DNA of 30,061 bases, from NCBI GenBank assembly GCA_046757645.1, contig JBHHYS010000028.1, positions 1 through 30,061 on the forward strand. The letters are read 5' to 3'. The DNA is from JBHHYS01 sp046757645 (lineage in GTDB: Bacteria > Acidobacteriota > Terriglobia > Acidiferrales > 2-02-FULL-67-57). Below the pieces are notes generated by a model. The model worked only from the letters and a program-made list of their open reading frames with translations. It did not search any database and was not told the origin of the DNA. Positions 23,821 to 30,061 of the stretch are shown one piece after another (position 1 is the stretch's first letter; each line of letters opens with the position of its first letter). The position numbers were made by a program, and so were the translations under genes.

Positions 23821-23900
23821 CCCGCACTGGCGCGCACACCCGGCGGATTGAAAAGGCAGAGTACCACAAGGGAGTCCCGCAAACAAAATCGGCCCCCCGG

Positions 23901-23934
23901 TTTGATTTAATTAGAATTAGACTAAATCATAACA
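23901..23934. promoter_or_regulatory. AT-rich island in the recO / pfkB-family divergent intergenic region
   Basis: Thirty-four bases with very little G or C lie in an otherwise GC-rich 220-base divergent spacer. They contain GATTTA (23904-23909) and TAAATC (23923-23928) as inverted arms. On the minus strand a TCTAAT (5 of 6 of a -10 box) is present. This is the probable promoter area for recO and perhaps for the kinase gene, but no complete promoter is convincing. Confidence 0.35.
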
Positions 23935-24009
23935 AGCTCGCCGCTCTTCCCCCCTCGCAACCCTTACGATAGAGTTGGGGCCACAAACCAGCTCTGGCAG
24001 GAAGGTGCG

Positions 24010-24999
24010 ATGGGATTCGAGGTTGTGGGACTGGGACTCAATGCCACCGACGTGGCGATCGAAGTAAGTGTTTTTCCCCGTTTCAACAGCAAGGTGGAGT
24101 TGAGCACTGCGGGCTGGCAAGCGGGGGGCCAGGTGGCCACAGCCATGGTGGTCTGCCAACGGTTGGGTCTGCGCGCCAAGTACATCGGCCGGGTGGGCTC
24201 GGACGCCATGGGGCGGTTCCAGCTCGAGAGTCTGCGCCCCGAGGGTATTGACATCGAAGACGTGCGCGTGGTGCCTGATTGTCCGAACCAGGCCGCTTAC
24301 CTCATCATCGAACAGCGCTCCGGCGAGCGCACCATCCTTTGGCACCGCGACCCCCGGTTGACGCTGCGGCCCGAGGAGCTGCGGCGGGAGATGATCGCCG
24401 GGGCGCGGCTGTTGCACGTCGACGGCCACGATACCGCAGCCGCCGCCCAGGCAGCCCGCTGGGCCCGCGAGGCCGGAACACTGGTGACCGCCGACGTGGA
24501 CAACATCTACCCTGGCCTGGAGGCGCTGCTCGCTGCCACCGACTACCTGATCAGCTCCGGCAGCTTCCCGGCAGCCTACACCGGCGAAGCCGAGCTGTTT
24601 CCCGGGCTGGAGAAAATCCGGCGACGCCACCCGAGGATGAAGCTGGTGGCGGCCACGCTGGGGCGGGATGGGGTCATCGCTCTGGAGAACGACCGGTTTC
24701 TCTACCAGCAAGCCTACGCAGTCCGCTGCCGGGACACCACCGGTGCCGGGGACGTTTTCCATGGCGCCTTCATCTACGGGCTGCTCCAAGGCTGGGCCAC
24801 GGCGCGCATTCTCGACTTCAGCAATGCCATGGCGGCATTGAATTGCCAGGCCCTTGGGGCCCGGGGTGGGATTGCCACCCGCGCCGAAGCGGAGGGGCTC
24901 ATGGCCAGCGGCGCCCGGCATGCGCGCCGTTGGACCGAACTCCCCCGCCCGTTGTGGGCAGGTGGAGCCGGAACTGTGCAGCGCGGAGTCGAGGGATGA
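24010..24999 (+). CDS. PfkB-family (ribokinase-like) sugar or nucleoside kinase
   Basis: The 329-residue product has the two PfkB signatures. One is the glycine-rich GGQVATAMVVCQRLG at 39-53, the other DTTGAGDVFHGAFIYG from 242, with Asp248 as the catalytic base and GAGD forming the anion hole. These enzymes phosphorylate a hydroxymethyl group of sugars, sugar phosphates or nucleosides with ATP. The substrate cannot be told from sequence: substrate-side residues (ATDVAIEV, GWQAGG) do not point clearly to ribose, fructose or adenosine. ATG 24010 follows AGGAAGG at 23999-24005. The stop overlaps the rhomboid start in an ATGA. Confidence 0.9.
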   Translation: MGFEVVGLGLNATDVAIEVSVFPRFNSKVELSTAGWQAGGQVATAMVVCQRLGLRAKYIGRVGSDAMGRFQLESLRPEGIDIEDVRVVPDCPNQAAYLIIEQRSGERTILWHRDPRLTLRPEELRREMIAGARLLHVDGHDTAAAAQAARWAREAGTLVTADVDNIYPGLEALLAATDYLISSGSFPAAYTGEAELFPGLEKIRRRHPRMKLVAATLGRDGVIALENDRFLYQQAYAVRCRDTTGAGDVFHGAFIYGLLQGWATARILDFSNAMAALNCQALGARGGIATRAEAEGLMASGARHARRWTELPRPLWAGGAGTVQRGVEG

Positions 25000-25700
25000 T
25001 TCCCCTCCGGGACACCAACCCGACGGCCACGCGCCCTCTGGTGACCATAGCGCTGATCGTGGTCAACTGCCTGGTTTTTTTCTACGAGCTCTCGCTCGGC
25101 CCCGCCGCCCGCGAGCAGCTCGTCTTCACTCTGGGGATGGTGCCGGCGCGGGTCACGCTCTTCCCCACTCATCCGGGCATCGGCTTCGCGGATACCTTCC
25201 TGCCGCTTTTCAGCAGTATGTTTCTGCACGCCGGCTGGCTGCATTTGATCGGCAATATGTGGTTCTTGTGGATCTTCGGGGACAACATCGAGGACCGCCT
25301 CGGCCACTTCCGCTATCTGGTTTTCTACCTGCTGGCCGGGCTAGGGGCCGGCCTGGCCCACACCCTGTTCAACCTGAACTCGACCCTGCCTTCTGTTGGT
25401 GCCAGCGGCGCCGTGGCCGGCGTCCTGGGAGCCTACCTCTTGCTCTTTCCCGGGGCACGGGTATTGACCCTGGTGCCGTTTTTCTTCTTCTTCATCGTCG
25501 AACTGCCGGCGTTTCTCATTTTGCTCTACTGGTTCGTGATCCAGCTTTTCAGCGGGGCGGCCTCCATCCTCAGCGGGGGCGGCGCCGGCGGCGGGGTCGC
25601 CTGGTGGGCGCATATTGGCGGCTTCGTGCTGGGAATGTGGTTGATTAAACTCCTGGGCGGCAAAAGGCCCCGCCGCGGTTTTTACCACTATCGCTTTTGA
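24996..25700 (+). CDS. Rhomboid-family intramembrane serine protease
   Basis: The 234-residue membrane protein has about six hydrophobic segments. It shows the rhomboid landmarks: HAGWLHLIGNMWFLWIFGDN (H-x-x-x-N, Asn87), the GASGAVAG motif with catalytic Ser137, and HIGGFVLG with catalytic His206. The dyad is therefore complete and the protein is likely an active protease that cuts membrane-anchored substrates inside the lipid bilayer. Substrates are unknown. Phe-rich FFFFFIVELPAFLILLYWF forms one helix. ATG 24996 overlaps the kinase stop by ATGA; the same frame is open far upstream but only as an overlap with the kinase gene. The tail ends KRPRRGFYHYRF. Confidence 0.93.
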   Translation: MIPLRDTNPTATRPLVTIALIVVNCLVFFYELSLGPAAREQLVFTLGMVPARVTLFPTHPGIGFADTFLPLFSSMFLHAGWLHLIGNMWFLWIFGDNIEDRLGHFRYLVFYLLAGLGAGLAHTLFNLNSTLPSVGASGAVAGVLGAYLLLFPGARVLTLVPFFFFFIVELPAFLILLYWFVIQLFSGAASILSGGGAGGGVAWWAHIGGFVLGMWLIKLLGGKRPRRGFYHYRF

Positions 25701-25757
25701 GAAGGGCGGCCTCGGCTGATCATCGAGAGTCAAATTGCAGAAGATATCGTTTGGGCG

Positions 25758-26282
25758 GTGTTCTTGAGAAATGAACTGCACAAGCCGCCCTATACGAAGC
25801 TCCCAGCCGAACAACAAGCTTTAGTCCAGCAGCTGGCGCGTAATCCTGACCTTTCGAATCCAACGGAGAATCATCAGCGTAAGCAAGCCCTCTGGTGGCG
25901 GCGTGCCCCTTTGCTTGATCGCCTACCTTCAGATGTGACTTGGTATAAGGGACGGCTCGAGGACGGAGACCTTTTAGACCTCCGAGCACCCGCTCGTTGC
26001 GGATGGGACGAGCTGTGCCCGGGCGGGGTGTTGCGCAATCTACGCTCAGACATGGCCGAAAGATTCCGTGACTTTGAGGACTATGTAAAACGTGAAGACT
26101 TTGAGCCAGAGCTGATTATGATTTCTGTCCGTACCTCAGGCCCGTACACGCTAATAGACGGAACCAACCGTGCAGCGGCGATGCTGCTTGCTTATAGGGA
26201 CGTTGGCACTACTTATGCTGGTGGTCGAGCCTATGTTGGACTGAGCCCACAAATGAACCGCTGCCTATGGTACAACCCCTGA
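25758..26282 (+). CDS. Unrecognised protein, possibly truncated at its N-terminus
   Basis: I do not recognise this 174-residue protein. Visible features are an acidic/basic soluble character, no signal or membrane helix, many tryptophans (ALWWRR, VTWYKG, CLWYNP at the end) and a segment PYTLIDGTNRAAAML that faintly recalls the ParB/sulfiredoxin-type motif around a D-G-x-x-R core. Base composition is about 52% GC by hand count over 300 bases, well below the roughly 65% of its neighbours, which suggests recent transfer. GTG 25758 is the start offered by the frame, without a Shine-Dalgarno. The frame is open back to the rhomboid stop (25698-25700), and the 19 codons before 25758 (LIIESQIAEDIVWAVF) look protein-like, so the true start may be missing. 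Convergent with the next gene. Confidence 0.6.
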   Translation: MFLRNELHKPPYTKLPAEQQALVQQLARNPDLSNPTENHQRKQALWWRRAPLLDRLPSDVTWYKGRLEDGDLLDLRAPARCGWDELCPGGVLRNLRSDMAERFRDFEDYVKREDFEPELIMISVRTSGPYTLIDGTNRAAAMLLAYRDVGTTYAGGRAYVGLSPQMNRCLWYNP

Positions 26283-26297
26283 AACCTGCAACGCCGC

Positions 26298-27371
26298 CTA
26301 GCTGGTGGCGCGGGCCGGAAAGCGGGCGCCGATGTAGTTGGCCAGCCACTCGCCGACTTCCGAGGTCTTCCAGCTGCCGCCTAGGTCACGCGTAGCCTTC
26401 CCTTCGGTGATGGAGGCGCGGACGGCCTCCTCCACCCACGCCGACTCCTGGCGCAAGCCCAGGTGGTCGAGCAGCATGGCTGCGCTGAGGATGGCGCCCA
26501 AGGGGTCGGCCACGTTTTGCCCGGCGTACTTGGGGGCGGAGCCGTGCACCGGCTCAAACATGGAGATGCCCTCGGGATTGACGTTGCCCGAGGCGGCCAG
26601 CCCCAGGCCCCCGACCAGCGCGGCTCCCAGGTCGCTGACGATATCGCCGAACATATTGCAGGTAACGATGACGTCAAATTGGGCGGGGTTCTTAGTCATC
26701 TGGAAAGTGAGGTTGTCAACATAGAGGTGGCGCGAGCTGATTTCCGGGTATCGCGGGGCCAGTTGGGCGAAGACCCGTTGCCAGAGGTCGTGCCCGTAGG
26801 TGAGCGCATTCGATTTGTCGCTCATCACCAGGCGTTTGCGCCCGTGCCCCCGGGCATACTCGAAGGCGTAGCGGATGATGCGCTCGACTCCCTTGTAGGT
26901 GTTGACATCTTCCTGCAGCGCCACTTCATCCCGGGTGCCTTTCTTGAAATTGCCCCCCATGCTGGCGTAGAGCCCTTCGGTATTTTCGCGCAGGATGAGG
27001 AAATCAATGGCACCCGGCTGCCGCAGCGGGGTCAAGGCCGGGTGGAGCAGCTTGACCGGGCGGATGTTGGCGTAGAGGTCGAGCCCGAAGCGCATCCCGA
27101 AGAGGATATCGGCGGCGTGCTTCATATCCGGGAGACGGGGGTCGCCCAGCGCCCCGAGAAGAATCGCGTCGAACTCCCGCCGCAGCATCTCCAGCGCCCC
27201 GGCGGGCAGCGACACCCCTTCGCGCAGGTAGCGCTCCGCACCCCAGTCGAACTCCACGCAGTCGAAGTCGTGGCCGGCGGTCTGCGTCACCGCCGCCAGC
27301 ACCTTGACGGCTTCGCGCGTGACCTCGATGCCGATGCCGTCGCCCGGCACCACTGCAATGCGTTTCTTCAT
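26298..27371 (-). CDS. leuB: Isocitrate/isopropylmalate dehydrogenase family protein, probably 3-isopropylmalate dehydrogenase
   Basis: The 357-residue product is an NAD-dependent beta-decarboxylating dehydrogenase. It begins KKRIAVVPGDGIGIEVTREA and carries the substrate/metal blocks RENTEGLYASMGG, MSDKSNALTYG, CNMFGDIVSDLGAALVGGLG and the cofactor block EPVHGSAPKYAGQNVADPLG. The region LGALGDPRLPDMKHAADILFGMRFGLDLYANIRP resembles actinobacterial LeuB and tartrate dehydrogenases more than proteobacterial LeuB, written here as landmark GDPRLPDMKHA. Leucine synthesis is the most likely role, but no other leu gene is in the window, so tartrate, isocitrate or homoisocitrate activity stays possible. 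ATG 27371 is supported by AAGGA 7 bases upstream. Confidence 0.82.
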   Translation of the reverse strand: MKKRIAVVPGDGIGIEVTREAVKVLAAVTQTAGHDFDCVEFDWGAERYLREGVSLPAGALEMLRREFDAILLGALGDPRLPDMKHAADILFGMRFGLDLYANIRPVKLLHPALTPLRQPGAIDFLILRENTEGLYASMGGNFKKGTRDEVALQEDVNTYKGVERIIRYAFEYARGHGRKRLVMSDKSNALTYGHDLWQRVFAQLAPRYPEISSRHLYVDNLTFQMTKNPAQFDVIVTCNMFGDIVSDLGAALVGGLGLAASGNVNPEGISMFEPVHGSAPKYAGQNVADPLGAILSAAMLLDHLGLRQESAWVEEAVRASITEGKATRDLGGSWKTSEVGEWLANYIGARFPARATS

Positions 27372-27451
27372 CGCTCAGTCCTTGGGGGCTGCAGGCAAGC
27401 TCAGCAGAATATACCACGCTCGCACGAACGTCAATCCAGTGCTCTCCGCGG

Positions 27452-27676
27452 GGCGGGGATTGAACCCCCGCCAAAAGCGCGCCAGGCGATTGAACATTTT
27501 TCGCCCCGCAGGAAGCAGCCCTCAGCGGTTAAAGCCGCGGAACGGGAGCGCTACTACCGTCAGGGCTCAACCCCTGCCCCGACAAAAATCAGGTCAATTC
27601 GTCAGGGCACGGCTTCAGCCGTGCCGAAAAACGCCTCTAGAAACCGAGGGCGTTAGCCCCTGAGGGTAGAGGCCCT
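27452..27676. repeat. Cluster of six or seven short unlike hairpins (mosaic intergenic repeat)
   Basis: The 316-base gap 27372-27687 contains no gene but a run of small inverted repeats: GGCGGGG/CCCCGCC (27452-27458/27466-27472), GGCGA/TCGCC (27485-27489/27501-27505), GCGG/CCGC (27525-27528/27535-27538), CAGGG/CCCTG (27561-27565/27572-27576), GGCACGGC/GCCGTGCC with loop TTCA (27606-27613/27618-27625), GGGC/GCCC with loop GTTA (27648-27651/27656-27659) and AGGG/CCCT near 27663-27676. Stems differ, but several loops are TTCA, TTGAAC, CTCAAC or TTAAA. The strongest hairpin is followed by A5 on the plus strand, so it is not a standard terminator in either direction. Confidence 0.75.
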
Positions 27677-27687
27677 GCCCGTCGCTC

Positions 27688-28569
27688 CTAGCCGCGGGCG
27701 CGCTCGGCCAGGTAGACGCCCACCAGCACCAGCGCCCCGCCGAACAGCAAGTACAGAGTGACCCTCTCATCCAGCACCATCACCCCGAGAATGGTGGCCA
27801 GGACAGGCTGCAAATAGGAAAAGCTGATCACCCGGGTGGCGGAAATCTTGGTGAGGGCGTAGTAGAAGATCAAATAGGCACCCACCGAGGCCACGGCCGC
27901 CATGTAGAGCGCCCCCAGCCACCCCCGCCAGGTGACCTGCTGCCAGTCCACCGCGAAGAGCTGCCAGCCCGCCAGGGGAAACACCATCAGAGCACCGGCC
28001 AGGTACATGAAGGTATTGAGGGTCAGGGTATCGTAGCGCCTGCTTATCCGTTTGCCGTAGACAGTGTAAAGCGCGAAGCCGGTGGCCCCGCCCAGGGTGA
28101 TCAGGTCGCCGGTCAGGGTGGGACTCTCGGAGCCGAAGCCGTGCTCGGAGGTGAGCACCACCACGCCGGCAAACGCCAGCGTCAACCCCGTCACCTTCAG
28201 CCAGGTCAACGACTCCAGCTTCATCCAGGTGGCCAACAGCAGCACGTAGATAGGGGTGGTGGCGATGATCAGTGCCGAGTGGCCCACAGTGGTGTAATGG
28301 ATGCCCACGGTAAAGCCGGTCTGGTTCATGGCAATGCCGAACAGCCCCAGCAGGGCAAACCAGCGCCGGTCCCCCCGCTGCGGCTGCCGGCGGCGGTGCG
28401 GGCCGTCCCGAAGCTTCGAGACGAAGTAAATCCCCAGCAGTAGCGCATTGGAGAACAGTACGCGCAGGAAGAGCAGCGCAAAGGGGGGCAGCTCCCGCAG
28501 GGCAAACTTCGCCACCACAAAGTTGGCCGACCAACCGAGCACCATGAGGGCAATCAAGACGTAAAGCAT
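27688..28569 (-). CDS. EamA-type transporter (drug/metabolite transporter superfamily)
   Basis: The 293-residue membrane protein has about ten hydrophobic helices in two EamA repeats (about 1-140 and 150-290). Typical stretches are LIALMVLGWSANFVVAKFAL at the start, GHSALIIATTPIYVLLLA ending the first half and SFSYLQPVLATILGVMVLDE near the end of the second. Family members export or import amino acids, metabolites or drugs; the substrate cannot be read from sequence. It follows the MenC-like gene by 42 bases on the same strand, so a shared transcript and an amino-acid-related substrate are plausible. No good Shine-Dalgarno precedes ATG 28569. Confidence 0.88.
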   Translation of the reverse strand: MLYVLIALMVLGWSANFVVAKFALRELPPFALLFLRVLFSNALLLGIYFVSKLRDGPHRRRQPQRGDRRWFALLGLFGIAMNQTGFTVGIHYTTVGHSALIIATTPIYVLLLATWMKLESLTWLKVTGLTLAFAGVVVLTSEHGFGSESPTLTGDLITLGGATGFALYTVYGKRISRRYDTLTLNTFMYLAGALMVFPLAGWQLFAVDWQQVTWRGWLGALYMAAVASVGAYLIFYYALTKISATRVISFSYLQPVLATILGVMVLDERVTLYLLFGGALVLVGVYLAERARG

Positions 28570-28611
28570 AGGGTTAGCGAATTCTCCCGCGCTGCTGGAG
28601 GGCTGGCGTCT

Positions 28612-29724
28612 TCAGGCGGCACGCCAGGTTTGCTGGCGGACGGTGAGCGTCTCCACCCGCTGGCGACGCACGGCGTAGCCCAAGCCGGGCGTGGTGGGGA
28701 CCCGGATGGTGCCCTGCGGGGTCACCTCAACCTCCGGCTCGATGATGTCTTCCTCCCAGTAGCGCCGGCTGGCCGAGACGTCCCCCGGCAGCACAAAGCC
28801 TGGCAGGGTGGCCAGGGCGACGTTGTGCGCCCGGCCCACGCCCGACTCCAGCATCCCTCCGCACCAGACGGGTATAGAACGCGCGTGGCAGAAATCGTGC
28901 ACCTTGCCCGCCTCGGTGTGGCCTCCCACTCGGCCCAGCTTGATGTTGATTACCTGGCAGGCGCGCAGCCCGATGGCGGCCCGGGCGTGGCGGGCGTTGT
29001 GGATGGGCTCGTCCAGGCAGATGGGCGTCTGGAGCTGCGCCTGTAATTTGGCGTGCTCATAGATGTCGTCCCAGGCGAGGGGCTGCTCGATCATCATAAG
29101 GTAGAAGTCGTCGAGCCTCTTCAAATGCGGGGCGTCCTCCAGCCGATAGGCGGAGTTGGCATCCACCATTAACTTCGCCCGCGGGAACCGCTCCCGCACC
29201 GCGCCCACCACCGCCAGATCCCAGCCCGGCTTGATCTTGATCTTGATGCGCTGGTAGCCCGCGGCCAGTTCCGCTTCGATCTTTCCCAGCAGCGCCTCAA
29301 CCGTCTTCTGGATGCCCAGAGAAACCCCGCAGGGGATTTCTTTGAACGTGCCCCCGAGGAGCTTCGCCAGCGGCACGCCCTTCTGCTGGGACTCGATGTC
29401 CCAGAGCGCGTCTTCCACCCCGGCCTTGGCCATTTCGTGGCCGCGAATCGGCGTGAACACCGCCGCCAGCTCCGAGGCCGCCCCGAAGCTCTTGCCCACC
29501 ACGAGCGGGGCGATGAAGTCGCCCACCACGTGCCAGGCGGTTTCCGTGGTTTCCGGCGAAAAGAACGGCCCCTCCCCGGCGGTGATTTCCCCCCAGCCGG
29601 CGAGCCCGTCCGCCACCGTTTCCACCAACAGGATGCGGCGCTCGTGCGTGACCCCGAAGCTGGTCTCAAACGGGGCGCGCAGCTTCATCCGCACTTCGCG
29701 CAGGCTGAGCGATTCAACCTTCAT
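28612..29724 (-). CDS. menC: o-Succinylbenzoate synthase / N-succinylamino acid racemase (MenC family, enolase superfamily)
   Basis: The 370-residue enolase-superfamily enzyme has the capping domain (about 1-125) and the barrel. Active-site residues align well with known family members: Lys163 in KIKIKPGWD, metal ligands Asp188 (DANSAY), Glu213 (EQPL) and Asp238 (DEPI), and Lys262 in NIKLGRVGG; GGMLESGVGRAHN is the family's C-terminal signature. This subgroup includes both o-succinylbenzoate synthases (menaquinone pathway) and N-succinylamino acid racemases, and some do both. No other men gene is nearby, while a GNAT gene overlaps its start by ATGA, which favours the racemase role. AAGG lies 8 bases before ATG 29724. 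Confidence 0.9.
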   Translation of the reverse strand: MKVESLSLREVRMKLRAPFETSFGVTHERRILLVETVADGLAGWGEITAGEGPFFSPETTETAWHVVGDFIAPLVVGKSFGAASELAAVFTPIRGHEMAKAGVEDALWDIESQQKGVPLAKLLGGTFKEIPCGVSLGIQKTVEALLGKIEAELAAGYQRIKIKIKPGWDLAVVGAVRERFPRAKLMVDANSAYRLEDAPHLKRLDDFYLMMIEQPLAWDDIYEHAKLQAQLQTPICLDEPIHNARHARAAIGLRACQVINIKLGRVGGHTEAGKVHDFCHARSIPVWCGGMLESGVGRAHNVALATLPGFVLPGDVSASRRYWEEDIIEPEVEVTPQGTIRVPTTPGLGYAVRRQRVETLTVRQQTWRAA

Positions 29725-30061
29725 CTCGAACCTTGGAACGGCTCCAGCAGGTAGGTGCCCCCCTCCTCATCCAGGAGAAAACCGGTGACCGCGTAGCCTT
29801 GGCCAAGCCATTTCTCGAACTGCTCCCTAACCTCGGTCTGCACCTTTTGCGCTGCCGCCCGGTCGGTCTTTTTGAATTGTTCGATGGCGGCCGGGACCCG
29901 GATGCACGGGCCGGCTGGGTGGTGGGGGAGGCTCCCGCCCCGGACGGCGGCTTGCACCCGCGGCGTCCGCAGCCACCACTCCGCCACCAGCCGGTCGGTG
30001 GGCAGGCCGCCGTGCAGGGGGCTGGAGGTGCGGCCGTAGTTGTTGGGCACGTAGCGCCGCA
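29721..30061 (-). CDS. GNAT-superfamily acyltransferase of the COG3375 type, C-terminal part (5' end outside window)
   Basis: The frame is open to the window edge, so at least 112 C-terminal residues are present and the N-terminal GNAT core is missing. The stretch VPNNYGRTSSPLHGGLPTDR, followed by LVAEWWLRTPRVQ, is typical of the predicted acetyltransferases grouped as COG3375, which are often encoded beside menC-like racemases. A related GNAT protein in Geobacillus kaustophilus N-succinylates D-amino acids for the neighbouring racemase; the same job is inferred here. The end TYLLEPFQGSR overlaps the menC-like start by ATGA. GTG 30050 is not taken as the start because the conserved segment runs through it. 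Identification rests on the tail only. Confidence 0.7.
   Translation of the reverse strand, partial: RRYVPNNYGRTSSPLHGGLPTDRLVAEWWLRTPRVQAAVRGGSLPHHPAGPCIRVPAAIEQFKKTDRAAAQKVQTEVREQFEKWLGQGYAVTGFLLDEEGGTYLLEPFQGSR

Noticed and set aside
27606..27631. Strong hairpin followed by A5 as an intrinsic terminator
   Set aside because: On the plus strand the stem is followed by A, not T. On the minus strand the T-run comes before the stem. It does not fit termination in either direction.

Overview
The window looks like a piece of a GC-rich (about 65% by eye) diderm bacterial chromosome. It has a full Tol-Pal envelope system, an LPS-export permease and a lipoprotein Pal, so there is an outer membrane. 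The gene mix suggests Acidobacteriota: a one-chain LptF/LptG permease, a Pal with an extra Ig-like domain, a short TonB/TolA hybrid, pyruvate phosphate dikinase behind glyQS, a GNAT/MenC-type pair, and short hairpin repeats between genes. This assignment is an inference; no rRNA or other marker is present. No tRNA, rRNA, CRISPR array, transposase, prophage or recognisable defence island was seen.

Layout. (1) 1-223, minus: 5' part of miaB. (2) 392-5897, plus: tolQ-tolR-tolA/TonB-like-tolB-pal-cpoB-ssb, with one promoter candidate before tolQ and a second before pal. (3) 6017-12041, minus: nfo-leuS-D-2-hydroxyacid dehydrogenase-guaA, tightly packed. (4) 12042-12515: 474-base intergenic region with a folded element, three 51-base tandem hairpin repeats and promoter candidates. 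(5) 12516-17147, plus: DAHP synthase, a secreted YVTN beta-propeller protein, and the LptF-LptG fusion. (6) 17200-23789, minus: recO-glyQ-glyS-ppdK with overlapping genes. (7) 24010-25700, plus: PfkB-family kinase and rhomboid protease, overlapping by ATGA. (8) 25758-26282, plus: an unrecognised, AT-richer gene that may have lost its 5' end. (9) 26298-27371, minus: isopropylmalate/isocitrate dehydrogenase family. (10) 27372-27687: a cluster of unlike short hairpins. (11) 27688-30061, minus: GNAT acyltransferase (5' end outside the window), MenC/N-acylamino acid racemase, EamA permease.

How the genes work together. The Tol-Pal proteins form the proton-driven machine that keeps the outer membrane attached during division; CpoB tunes it. 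LptFG extracts LPS for export. recO-glyQS is a common bacterial core cluster, extended here by ppdK. The last three genes could form a D-amino-acid salvage set (N-acylation, racemisation, transport) rather than menaquinone synthesis.

Most of the window is ordinary core metabolism. The signals that the genes do not explain are non-coding: the 51-base tandem hairpins at 12267-12419, the mixed hairpin cluster at 27452-27676, and a 19-base near-palindrome that occurs identically just upstream of recO and inside glyS, with a close relative inside ppdK. I did not find a convincing new multi-gene system.
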